Source: Sphingobacterium athyrii
GTDB lineage: Bacteria; Bacteroidota; Bacteroidia; Sphingobacteriales; Sphingobacteriaceae
Assembly: GCF_003071065.1 (NCBI RefSeq)
Contig: NZ_QCXX01000001.1
Span: 434,001 to 498,000 of the forward strand
Direction of reading: 5' to 3'
DNA length: 64,000 bases
The number at the start of each line of letters is the position of its first letter. The first letter of the stretch is position 1. The notes beneath the pieces are model-generated. The model saw only the letters and a program-made list of their open reading frames with translations. It was not told where the DNA came from and did not search any database. Shown here piece after piece: positions 42,866 through 50,400 of the stretch. The position numbers and the translations under genes were made by a program.

Positions 42866-44170
42866 TCACCGTTTATCCAATGCTGCCGCATAGGTCTTTA
42901 GCGCACGTTCTCGAGCAAAAGAGTGTGCTATCATCGGTTCGGGATAAGCTGCGCTCCCAAGTTCAGGGATCCATTGTCTACTATATTCTTGCTTCTTATC
43001 AAATTTTTCAGCCTGAATGATTGGGTTAAATACCCTGAAATACGGTGCCGCATCACAACCACAACCCGCTGCCCATTGCCAATTGCCGTTATTCGCAGAC
43101 AGATCATAATCATTGAGCTTTTGTGCAAAATAAGCTTCGCCCCATCGCCAATCAATTAATAAATGTTTACATAAAAAACTAGCCGCTACCATGCGTACAC
43201 GATTATGCATATAACCCGTACTATTTAATTGCCGCATTCCAGCATCGACCAAAGGATAGCCCGTTTGGCCCTTACACCAACGTTCAAATTCCTCTTCATT
43301 ATTGCGCCACTGAATACCATCATATTTCTTTTTAAATGATTCGTTGACAACATTTGGAAAATGATACAAGATTTGCATAAAAAATTCACGCCAGATGAGC
43401 TCTGATAGCCATACCGCATTATGTTGCCCGGCAAAGGTCACACACTGACGAATACTGATCGTACCAAAACGTAGCGCTATACCAAGATTCGTTGTCCCCG
43501 TTAAGGCAGGGTAATCACGGTATTTATCGTAATTATTAATAATATGTGCACGCAATTGTGGCGGATGGAAAGTCAAATCTGTCTTTTTAAATCCAATTTT
43601 TTCCAGCGAAATTATTGGCGTATAAGCCTGCTGTACAAAAAGTCCTCCTTTATGATCCAGCGGTTGAAGATCTTTTGTCGTTAATTTTTCCCGCCACTTT
43701 TTCGCATAAGGGGTATAAATGGTATAAAGGCTACCATCGTTTTTCAACAACTCATTTTTATCGAAAATAACTTGATCTTTTACTGCTTTAAATGGAATAC
43801 CAGCTGCTTTAAAAAATTCAAATATTGTGCGATCCCGTTTGATTGCTTTAGGTTCATAATCTCTATTGCAATAGATTTCATGAATTCTGTATTTCTTATG
43901 TAGTGTTTTAAAAATTGCGAAAGGACTCCCATAGAAAGTATTCAATGTGGCTCCAAAATCCTTTAATTGTTGGTTTATCGCTTCCAGTGCCCGATGGATA
44001 TAGTCTACACGTCGATCCGATTTATCCTCCAACTGCTGTAAAATATCTTCATCAAATATAAAAACCGGCAACACAGGGAGTCCTGTTGCTAATGCCCGGG
44101 ATAATCCGGCATTGTCTTCCAGACGAAGATCCCTGCGGAACCAAAAAACTACGACTTTACTTTCTTCCAT
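42866..44170 (-). CDS. phrB: Deoxyribodipyrimidine photolyase / cryptochrome family
   Basis: Light-driven DNA repair enzyme, 434 residues. The N-terminal Rossmann domain begins VVVFWFRRDLRLEDNAGL, the antenna-binding region. The C-terminal FAD-binding domain shows WLSELIWREFFMQIL, RQLNSTGYMHNRVRMV, DYDLSANNGNWQW and FRVFNPIIQAEKFD, the class I CPD-photolyase pattern with the flavin-contacting Asn and Trp residues. It should split cyclobutane pyrimidine dimers. It stands alone, convergent with the esterase gene; 156 bases lie between its start and the terminator and stop codon of the alcohol dehydrogenase. Confidence 0.93.
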   Translation of the reverse strand: MEESKVVVFWFRRDLRLEDNAGLSRALATGLPVLPVFIFDEDILQQLEDKSDRRVDYIHRALEAINQQLKDFGATLNTFYGSPFAIFKTLHKKYRIHEIYCNRDYEPKAIKRDRTIFEFFKAAGIPFKAVKDQVIFDKNELLKNDGSLYTIYTPYAKKWREKLTTKDLQPLDHKGGLFVQQAYTPIISLEKIGFKKTDLTFHPPQLRAHIINNYDKYRDYPALTGTTNLGIALRFGTISIRQCVTFAGQHNAVWLSELIWREFFMQILYHFPNVVNESFKKKYDGIQWRNNEEEFERWCKGQTGYPLVDAGMRQLNSTGYMHNRVRMVAASFLCKHLLIDWRWGEAYFAQKLNDYDLSANNGNWQWAAGCGCDAAPYFRVFNPIIQAEKFDKKQEYSRQWIPELGSAAYPEPMIAHSFARERALKTYAAALDKR

Positions 44171-44263
44171 AAAAATAGAGACAAGGCCATCAAAATAGCT
44201 ACACGTCTAATTAATTCAATATCATGATACCAAAAAATTCACAAAACGACAAACAAATTAATT

Positions 44264-44316
44264 GGACAGTGTTAAACCTAGCATTAATCTAAAGTTGCTT
44301 TAATTTAACACTGTCC
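44264..44316 (-). terminator. Hairpin after the alcohol dehydrogenase gene
   Basis: GGACAGTGTTAAA (44264-44276) pairs with TTTAACACTGTCC (44304-44316) over 13 bases with a 27-base loop. The minus strand continues AATTAATTTGTTTG, a loose T-rich tail. Confidence 0.65.
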
Positions 44317-44326
44317 GGTTTGCACC

Positions 44327-45382
44327 CTAGTTCTTTAAGCTTTCCATATCGATCACAAATCGATATTTTACATCACTCTTAAGCAACCTATCATAGGCTT
44401 GGTTAATGTCCTGCATCCGTATCAGCTCTATATCCGAAGTGATGTTATGCTTTCCACAGAAATCCAGCATTTCTTGCGTTTCGGCAATTCCACCGATCAT
44501 TGATCCTGAGAAACTTTTGCGGGCAGGAATTAAGCTAAATGGGGCTACTGGAAGCGGATGTTCCGGAGCCCCCACAAGCGTAAGTGATCCATCGCGTTTC
44601 AATAGGCTCAGGTAAGCGTTGATATCGTGTTGTGCAGAGACACAATCCAAAATAAAATGTAAAGTGCCGGCATTCTTTTTCATCTGTTCCTGATCTGTTG
44701 ATAGAATGACTTCGTCAGCACCTAAACGTTTGGCGTCTTCCACTTTACTTTCAGAGGTTGTTATCACTACGACATGTGCCCCCATCGCTTTAGCAATTTT
44801 CACTCCCATGTGCCCCAAACCGCCAATGCCCACAATACCTACCTTCTGCCCGGGACCAACTTTCCAATGCCGTAATGGTGAATAAGTTGTAATACCGGCG
44901 CAAAGCAAAGGCGCAGTTGCTGCCAGGTCCAAATTTTCAGGAATCCGTAAAACAAAATCCTGATCCACTACAACCCGCTCTGAGTATCCGCCAAAAGTCT
45001 GTTTGTTCAGATGTTTATCATGACCATTGTATGTTTGGATATTTCCATTCTCACAATATTGCTCCAATCCTTCTTTGCAACTCTCACATTCACGGCAACT
45101 GTCCACCATACATCCAACACCGGCAAGATCGCCAATTTTAAATTTAGTCACGCTAGATCCCACTTTAGTGATCCGTCCGACGATCTCATGACCGGGAACA
45201 TTTGGATAAACTGTCCCGCCCCATTCGTTACGTGCAGTATGTAAATCGGAATGGCAAACACCACAATAGAGAATATCAATCTCCACATCTCCCGCTGTTA
45301 CTTCACGGCGCTGAATTTCCAGCTGTTTTAAATCTGCTGTCGGCGCTTCAGTTCCGAAAGCTTTTATTAAAAATGTACCCAT
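44327..45382 (-). CDS. Zinc-dependent NAD(P)-linked alcohol dehydrogenase
   Basis: A 351-residue medium-chain dehydrogenase/reductase of the YahK/cinnamyl-alcohol-dehydrogenase group. The catalytic zinc site uses CGVCHSDLH and GHEIVG with a third ligand in LLCAGITTYSPL. The structural zinc loop has four cysteines in CRECESCKEGLEQYC. The Rossmann motif is GIGGLGHMG. Its charged context ITTSESK after the second strand favours NADPH, as in YahK-type aldehyde reductases. It stands alone; aldehyde detoxification is a likely role. Confidence 0.92.
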   Translation of the reverse strand: MGTFLIKAFGTEAPTADLKQLEIQRREVTAGDVEIDILYCGVCHSDLHTARNEWGGTVYPNVPGHEIVGRITKVGSSVTKFKIGDLAGVGCMVDSCRECESCKEGLEQYCENGNIQTYNGHDKHLNKQTFGGYSERVVVDQDFVLRIPENLDLAATAPLLCAGITTYSPLRHWKVGPGQKVGIVGIGGLGHMGVKIAKAMGAHVVVITTSESKVEDAKRLGADEVILSTDQEQMKKNAGTLHFILDCVSAQHDINAYLSLLKRDGSLTLVGAPEHPLPVAPFSLIPARKSFSGSMIGGIAETQEMLDFCGKHNITSDIELIRMQDINQAYDRLLKSDVKYRFVIDMESLKN

Positions 45383-45662
45383 ATTAATATGATGATCTAT
45401 AATTAATTATTATTTATACCTGTTATAAAAATCTACCCTAGTTAACTAATCCGGAAGGCCAATTATCTCCCGTATAAGTTAAGAATAACCCTTAGTACTA
45501 AAAAAAGTTTGGTTTAAAACACAATATATTCCATTTTCGATGCTTTCCTCGATCTTGGAAGTGAACACCTTATATTTATAGTGTTTCCTAGCCTGAATCA
45601 AAAAATATGACATGTAAATTTATGCATTATAGCAATGCGCTGAACTGGATTTTCACAAATCT

Positions 45663-45893
45663 TTAATCGACATCCTCTACCTGGACAAACTGTATCTTAA
45701 GGCCTTGTTGCTGGCAAATATTTAGAATTGAAAATTCTAAACGGCTGTTAATCTTGACAACAAGTAAAAATTGCTGATCATCCAGCAATAAATCGATATT
45801 TTTGATCTCCGGAAAACGCTGATATAAGAATTGATAGATCTCGCTGGCCTTCCATTTCAATTTGCGGGATAGGGAGTAAACAATTTTGTACAT
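45663..45893 (-). CDS. Small HMA-like protein, A family copy 3 (TetR locus)
   Basis: A 76-residue protein MYKIVYSLSRKLKWKAS, then the strand IDLLLDDQQFLLVVKI, the helix LEFSILNICQQQG and the strand LKIQFVQVED. The LDD motif and layout match copies 1 and 2. The cysteine present (NICQQQ) is not part of a CxxC. It lies 26 bases after B copy 2, the same gap as in the RND operon. The shared operator upstream of B (46266-46290) should place both genes under the adjacent TetR protein. Confidence 0.72.
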   Translation of the reverse strand: MYKIVYSLSRKLKWKASEIYQFLYQRFPEIKNIDLLLDDQQFLLVVKINSRLEFSILNICQQQGLKIQFVQVEDVD

Positions 45894-45919
45894 ATTTAGA
45901 TTTGTTTCAATAAAACAGT

Positions 45920-46213
45920 TTATTTCAATATCTTAACTGCGAGCTGATTCAAGTCACCGATCACAATTCCTTTATCTTTCAGCTCATTAAAATTGCGCGC
46001 CAGTCGCACTTCTTTATTTATACCTTCCAATGCAAGCGCCAATTCATCCAAACGTTCGATTTCACGGTGTATCAATACATAGCAATCAAACGCTGCATCC
46101 AATAAACCAGTAGACTCGGGCTGAATCTTTTCATCCGTTTCTACTAATACGAGCAGGTATTTTTGTGCCGTTAATTTTCTGGTCACCTTTCCTATTTTTG
46201 CATTTAAAATCAT
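45920..46213 (-). CDS. Small protein, B family copy 2 (TetR locus)
   Basis: A 97-residue protein: KYLLVLVETDEK strand, a central DAAFDCYVLIHREIER, the helix LDELALALEGIN and KEVRLARNFNELKD. It aligns with B copy 1 in the efflux operon, mainly over the D-x-hydrophobic strand, the LALxLE helix and the following strand. There is no signal, membrane segment or known domain. It sits directly downstream of a 25-bp operator shared with the tetR promoter and 26 bases before A. Probably regulated by TetR; function unknown. Confidence 0.72.
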   Translation of the reverse strand: MILNAKIGKVTRKLTAQKYLLVLVETDEKIQPESTGLLDAAFDCYVLIHREIERLDELALALEGINKEVRLARNFNELKDKGIVIGDLNQLAVKILK

Positions 46214-46265
46214 GTTATACCATATTTTTTATTAGGCATTCTTATTTTTTGAGTCAACTACAAAA

Positions 46266-46290
46266 TAGACATATTTTGTATTTTTGTCGA
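46266..46290. promoter_or_regulatory. TetR-type operator, site B-A
   Basis: TAGACA-N13-TGTCGA, 25 bases. Read on the minus strand it matches the site at 46942-46966 at about 21 of 25 positions, including the spacer core ATACAAAA. It lies between the tetR gene and the B gene, 53 bases before the B start. Confidence 0.75.
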
Positions 46291-46350
46291 AACTCTACGC
46301 TAAAAAAAGAGCAAATGCTCATCAATTTTTAATGCCTGGATATCAAACAG

Positions 46351-46938
46351 CTACCTTAGTCCTTTTACACAAATGCTAATTAACCAACCAAGCCGCGCTT
46401 CGAAATCAGGAAACCGGTCAAATAGCAACACTTCCTGTTCAAAACAACGGGAAGTCGTTACTAGCATTTCCGAGAGGAAGAGGATATCTTTTTCTTCTAA
46501 AAACTGAATCTCCCCTTTGGCAATAGCGATCCCGATCATATCACGAATCAATTTAATTTCATCATCCAACATATAACGTGTCTTGGACACCATCAAAGCC
46601 GGATCTGATTTCATATCCTCGAAAGCAAGGTGAAAACGTTTCGTAATCAGATTAATCTGGTGCAGTTTCGCTCTCAAAAAGCCAACCAAATTCTCCTCCA
46701 AAGAAGCTTCGCGACTATAGCTTTCCTTTGCTTTTGTGAATACCTGTTCACATAAACATTCGGCTATCGCATCAAAAACATCCATTTTGCTCGTAAAATA
46801 GTAATACAATGTACTACGGCCTTTACCACAAGCTTTAGAAATATCCTGCATTGAAACTCGTGTAAAACCATACGTTTCAAATACTTTCATTGACGAAAGG
46901 ATAATTTCTTCCCTAATATTTTCCTGTTGCATTGTCAT
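46351..46938 (-). CDS. TetR-family transcriptional repressor
   Basis: About 195 residues. The open frame begins at 46989, but the operator at 46942-46966 would then be coding; ATG 46938 (MTMQQENIREE) or 46932 is preferred. The N-terminal helix-turn-helix is VSMQDISKACGKGRSTLYYYFTSK with the typical YYYF recognition end. The rest is an all-helical ligand-binding domain without assigned subfamily. A -7 box TATGTTTG at 46953-46946 lies inside the operator, so it should repress itself. The start codon is then very close to the transcript end, possibly leaderless. Its likely targets are itself and the B-A pair. Confidence 0.88.
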   Translation of the reverse strand: MTMQQENIREEIILSSMKVFETYGFTRVSMQDISKACGKGRSTLYYYFTSKMDVFDAIAECLCEQVFTKAKESYSREASLEENLVGFLRAKLHQINLITKRFHLAFEDMKSDPALMVSKTRYMLDDEIKLIRDMIGIAIAKGEIQFLEEKDILFLSEMLVTTSRCFEQEVLLFDRFPDFEARLGWLISICVKGLR

Positions 46939-46941
46939 CGC

Positions 46942-46966
46942 TCGACAAACATACAAAAAATGTCGA
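46942..46966. promoter_or_regulatory. TetR-type operator and promoter, autoregulatory site
   Basis: TCGACA (46942-46947) and TGTCGA (46961-46966) form a perfect 6-bp inverted repeat with a 13-base spacer. The minus-strand -7 box TATGTTTG (46953-46946) is embedded in it. The same 25-base architecture recurs at 46266-46290. Confidence 0.8.
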
Positions 46967-47017
46967 AAATTCACATTATCATTCTTCAATTAAACATATT
47001 TTATTATTTTTACGTCC

Positions 47018-47596
47018 ATGATATCGGATATATTCCCAATTTTATCGACTGAACGTCTTTATTTGCGTGAGATTCAACATTCGGATGCTCAGGCTTTATT
47101 CTCTTATTTTTCAAAAGATGAGGTAACGCTATATTTTGATCTACCAACTTTTCAGCACATGGACGAGGCCTATGAGCTCGTAAAAAATTGGCAGGAAAAT
47201 TTTCAACAAAAGAAAGCAATTCGTTGGGCAATCTGTCTGAAGGGCAATCCGGATCAGCTGATTGGCTCTTGTGGTTTCCATAACTTCTCCTCCGAACACT
47301 TTCGTGCAGAAATCGGCTATGAACTTCATCCTGACTTCTGGCAACAGGGGATTATGACAGAAGCAATTTCTACCATTATTTCTTACGGATTTGAGGAATA
47401 TAAGCTCAACCGAATAGAGGCATTTATCGACCCTGACAACTTGGCTTCCCGTAAGTTGCTTGAAAAAATGAACCTTCTTTCAGAAGGAATCCTGCATGAC
47501 TATTTCTTTGAGAAAGGACGCTTTGTGGATGGCGAAATTTTTGCATTACTTAAAAAGAATTATATCCAGCCTACTTTCTTTCGCCAGATTGTATAG
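47018..47596 (+). CDS. GNAT-family N-acetyltransferase (RimJ/RimL-like)
   Basis: A 192-residue acetyltransferase using acetyl-CoA. The family pattern is TERLYLREIQHSDAQALF at the start, IGSCGFHNFS in strand 4, AEIGYELHPDFWQQGIMTEA with the CoA-binding Q-x-x-G-x-A region, and NRIEAFIDPDNLASRKLLEKMN. It may acetylate protein N-termini or small amines; the target is unknown. Its 3' end overlaps the convergent DUF6624 gene by 37 bases. It is divergent from tetR; the 46942-46966 operator lies 52 bases ahead of it and could also affect it. Confidence 0.9.
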   Translation: MISDIFPILSTERLYLREIQHSDAQALFSYFSKDEVTLYFDLPTFQHMDEAYELVKNWQENFQQKKAIRWAICLKGNPDQLIGSCGFHNFSSEHFRAEIGYELHPDFWQQGIMTEAISTIISYGFEEYKLNRIEAFIDPDNLASRKLLEKMNLLSEGILHDYFFEKGRFVDGEIFALLKKNYIQPTFFRQIV

Positions 47597-48123
47597 TCGG
47601 GATCCCGCTGATTTAAAATCGCAAGCTCCTCTACATGATAGATCGTATCGAGTTTCCTATTGGTGAGCCGGGGCAGATTCATTCGCAGGCGCAACGTGTT
47701 CAGATCTTCCTTGTTTTCCACAGGATAGATTCCGCCATCCGCAGTTAACTGTGTTCCAAAACGCTGTGGCTCGCCCTTGAAATACTGTATTCTATCGTAT
47801 AAATAGGCTATGTGTGCCAAGTTAATATCCTCTTTATCCATGTTCATCAATTGATAACAGGTTTGCATGAACACAGGCTCTGATACCGCATGCTGTACAA
47901 TAAACCAAGCAGCTTCGCTAGCCTCTTCGCCAACTTTTGAAATACCGGGATATCCTATCTTGTCAATTATTTCACGTAATCGTTTCGCGTTAGCACGATG
48001 GACAGCTTCCATTTTCGGATGATAGCCCTTTCCAAGTGCACCTTCTTTGGCTAACTCTTCCCTCAAAAGTCTATCGCCATTTGCTAATTGAATCAATTCT
48101 TTTGCAAGCTTCTCGTCTACCAT
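47560..48123 (-). CDS. DUF6624 domain protein
   Basis: A 187-residue protein of the DUF6624 type: LIQLANGDRLLREEL, HRANAKRLREIIDKIGYPGISKVGEEASEAAWFIVQHA pattern, then NLAHIAYLYDRIQYFKGEPQRFGTQL and a late PVENKEDLNTLRLRMNL. No signal peptide, so it is cytosolic. No biochemical role is known to me. It overlaps the GNAT gene end by 37 bases in convergent orientation. A 17-bp perfect hairpin lies 35 bases upstream of its start. Confidence 0.85.
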   Translation of the reverse strand: MVDEKLAKELIQLANGDRLLREELAKEGALGKGYHPKMEAVHRANAKRLREIIDKIGYPGISKVGEEASEAAWFIVQHAVSEPVFMQTCYQLMNMDKEDINLAHIAYLYDRIQYFKGEPQRFGTQLTADGGIYPVENKEDLNTLRLRMNLPRLTNRKLDTIYHVEELAILNQRDPDYTIWRKKVGWI

Positions 48124-48157
48124 AAGTACAGTTTATCGCTTATAAACGAACATCTTT

Positions 48158-48197
48158 ATACGACTGTTGGTCAATTCTTCTTGACCAACAGTCGTAT
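48158..48197. repeat. Perfect 17-bp inverted repeat upstream of the DUF6624 gene
   Basis: ATACGACTGTTGGTCAA (48158-48174), a six-base loop TTCTTC, and its exact complement (48181-48197). No T run follows on either strand, so it is not a standard terminator. It could be a terminator for the minus-strand gene ending at 48371, an RNA element in the DUF6624 leader, or a protein site. Confidence 0.6.
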
Positions 48198-48370
48198 AGG
48201 ATATTGGATTTATAACACTTTTGTCATTTCAAGCTGGATCATCCCATTTACCAAGCTTTATTTCTCCAGAAATAATTTCAATTCCTCCGCTTTTGCATCA
48301 ATGTTATTGAACTGGCATTAATCAAGTCAAATAGTACAAAAGGATTTTATCGATGACCACGATTCGTTTT

Positions 48371-49042
48371 TTATACTTGAGATTTAATGATTGTTTCAAT
48401 GTTTTCACAGTACTCTTCCAATGTTGCGATCAATTGTGCGACATGAATCCCATCACAGACGGCATGATGCACCTGGATCGCAATAGGCATCAAGATTTCA
48501 TCAGCTTGTTTTTTATACTTTCCAATGGTAAAAGAAGGCGCAAAATAATCTGTAAAGTCAGCAATATGCAGATTAAAACTATCAAAATTAATCCATGGAA
48601 TCGCTGAAATATTAAAATGATTTTCCGGTGGCTGCTCCGGAAAAAAATGCAGATTATCTGCGTGTCTTTCTCCTACATCATTATAATTAGCCATAAACCT
48701 CGTAAAATCTTTATCGTATATGGCAGTCAGTGCAGAAAAAGTCTCCGTTTCCGAATGCAATACGGTATATATCGGATCTACATAATCCCATACAATGAGC
48801 TCTCCCTCCTTCATTGCCATCTTAAACGCATCATGCTTATTTACAGCGCGTGCGATGAGGTATATCATGACAGGATAAAATTTATAGCCATTTTCCTTAA
48901 TAAAAGGAAGTACTTTGGCGATATTGATTTTTGTTGTCAGGCTAAAGCCGCATTTCATCTGGCTGCGATATACCGCAAAGTGCTCCTTCCGCTTCCAGTC
49001 CGCTAAATTAATCTTCTTATATGCTGATTTTATCTTCTCCAT
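48371..49042 (-). CDS. cat: Chloramphenicol acetyltransferase (type A, CatA-like)
   Basis: About 223 residues from ATG 49042 (MEKIKSAYKKINLADWKRKEHF); the longer frame to 49126 would overlap the cytidine deaminase gene and exceeds the family length. The signature QVHHAVCDGIHVAQL contains the catalytic His, and NFDSFNLHIADF, KHDAFKMAMKEGELIVWD and FYPVMIYLIARAVN are typical of type A enzymes. It acetylates chloramphenicol with acetyl-CoA and trimerises. No mobile-element ends flank it, so it looks resident; whether it confers resistance is not decided by sequence. Confidence 0.9.
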   Translation of the reverse strand: MEKIKSAYKKINLADWKRKEHFAVYRSQMKCGFSLTTKINIAKVLPFIKENGYKFYPVMIYLIARAVNKHDAFKMAMKEGELIVWDYVDPIYTVLHSETETFSALTAIYDKDFTRFMANYNDVGERHADNLHFFPEQPPENHFNISAIPWINFDSFNLHIADFTDYFAPSFTIGKYKKQADEILMPIAIQVHHAVCDGIHVAQLIATLEEYCENIETIIKSQV

Positions 49043-49091
49043 TATTTTTATATTGATCATCTTGTCTGAATCTATTGACTGTATCCTAAAA

Positions 49092-49499
49092 TCACCAATT
49101 TCTATCCAGATTTTCTTTCCAGTCAAAAGGTAACAATTCTTTTAAGGATTTGAACACGCCATTTTTTACTTCGACGATTGCTTCGAGGTTGTCTTTGGCA
49201 AGCTGACTGATCAATTCCCGGCAACGCCCGCAAGGGGGAACGGCATTTCCCGCGGCATCTACCGCAACAAATGCCCTGACCCGAAACTCCTTATGTTTCA
49301 ACATTTCCGCAACAGCACTATGTTCAGCACAAAAGCCCATTGAGCAGGCTGTATCGATACTGATTCCGGTATAAATATTGCCTGATACCGTTTCTATCGC
49401 TGCGGCGACGCCGGCATATTCAACAAAGTCATTTAGTCTATTTGTACCGGCCAACCCGATTGCTGCCTGTTTCAATTTATTCGTCATATCTTTACTCAT
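49092..49499 (-). CDS. cdd: Cytidine deaminase
   Basis: A 135-residue zinc enzyme that deaminates cytidine and deoxycytidine in pyrimidine salvage. The zinc and catalytic residues lie in GFCAEHSAVAEM (Cys-Ala-Glu) and VPPCGRCRELI (PCxxC). The substrate region NIYTGISIDTACS precedes them. It is 49 bases ahead of the chloramphenicol acetyltransferase gene in the same direction, so the two may be cotranscribed, and 14 bases after a 68-residue unknown protein gene. Confidence 0.93.
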   Translation of the reverse strand: MSKDMTNKLKQAAIGLAGTNRLNDFVEYAGVAAAIETVSGNIYTGISIDTACSMGFCAEHSAVAEMLKHKEFRVRAFVAVDAAGNAVPPCGRCRELISQLAKDNLEAIVEVKNGVFKSLKELLPFDWKENLDRNW

Positions 49500-49513
49500 G
49501 TCCTATGTATGTT

Positions 49514-49720
49514 TCATACGTTCACTTCATCTTTCCATATTCGCCACTCAAGACCTTCGCTATGTTTTGGTATAAAGCCTAAAACAACCTCTGTAAAAGA
49601 AAAATCATGATCAGTATACACCACCATATACAAATCAACTTCCTTTGTTGCAAAAAATTCAATCAGGTACAAAACATTGTTTTCCCTTTTTACCACAGCA
49701 GCACAATTCAATTTATCCAA
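49514..49720 (-). CDS. Hypothetical small protein (68 aa)
   Basis: A 68-residue protein, MDKLNCAAVVKRENNVLYLIEFFATKEVDLYMV, then VVLGFIPKHSEGLEWRIWKDEVNV (given as two guide stretches, residues 1-33 and 45-68). It looks like a small beta-rich domain with no signal or membrane segment. I do not recognise a family. The 14-base spacing to the cytidine deaminase gene and same direction support a real gene. Confidence 0.5.
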   Translation of the reverse strand: MDKLNCAAVVKRENNVLYLIEFFATKEVDLYMVVYTDHDFSFTEVVLGFIPKHSEGLEWRIWKDEVNV

Positions 49721-49800
49721 ATGATAAATTGAATCTTAACCCCATATTGGGGTAAGCATAGCAATAGAAAAGGCGGGACAAAAGCTTACATTCTCGCTAG

Positions 49801-50400
49801 TCATTGCTGTCTCTCCCTGTACCATTTTAATGCGTTTCTTTCCTGCATCTTCAAAAATTCGTCCTTACCCGTGTTATAATCGTTTCCATCAACCCATTCG
49901 AGTTGAATTAAATGTTGTTTAAGTGTCTGATAGCTTTCTTTGACCGTCGGATGGGCCATTAGATAATCCCGAAACGCGATATGTCTTACCCAATCTGCCG
50001 AGCCCTTTACAAAAGCATGTAAATGGGCAACACGCAAATCATGGTCATGCAAGATCGCCGGTATCTCCTCCCCCGTCTTTACAACATCCGGGACCGCAAT
50101 TTTATCTACGGGTTCATTGAGCAAAATAAAAAAACGGCGTTCGGGCCAATCTTGATTATATTTTTCGTAATAAACAATATTCGGCAATTTTAATAAATCG
50201 GGCAGCAATTCCAAATCCGTTTCGTTCTCTACTCCTAACTGTATATCAATGATCGGTTTAGCGGAGAGACCTTCTACTGCAGTGCTGCCAATATGATCAA
50301 TCTGAGGAGCAAGTGGTTTAAGTATAGCTTGTAGCTCCAGCTTAATTGACTCAAATTGTTTTTTCCATTTCGGATCGTAGGGTAGAAAAGGTAATCGCAT
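49801..50400 (-). CDS. GrpB family protein (UPF0157, nucleotidyltransferase fold)
   Basis: A 199-residue GrpB/UPF0157 protein. Characteristic are PYDPKWKKQFESIK, then DHIGSTAVEGLSAKPIIDIQLGV, a Pol-beta nucleotidyltransferase-type GS-x-D-x-D core, the histidine-rich RVAHLHAF segment and RDYLMAHPTVKESYQTLK. Members sometimes occur fused to dephospho-CoA kinase; this one is stand-alone. The biochemical substrate is uncertain. It lies 80 bases upstream of the small protein gene, same strand. Confidence 0.9.
   Translation of the reverse strand: MRLPFLPYDPKWKKQFESIKLELQAILKPLAPQIDHIGSTAVEGLSAKPIIDIQLGVENETDLELLPDLLKLPNIVYYEKYNQDWPERRFFILLNEPVDKIAVPDVVKTGEEIPAILHDHDLRVAHLHAFVKGSADWVRHIAFRDYLMAHPTVKESYQTLKQHLIQLEWVDGNDYNTGKDEFLKMQERNALKWYRERQQ

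Noticed and set aside
48088..48321. Plus-strand frame over the 17-bp hairpin
   Set aside because: Its content is explained by the inverted repeat and the DUF6624 start; no family pattern.
48371..49042. Chloramphenicol acetyltransferase as part of a resistance transposon
   Set aside because: No inverted repeats, integrase, transposase or target duplication was found around it; the nearest IS element is over 6 kb away and complete in itself.
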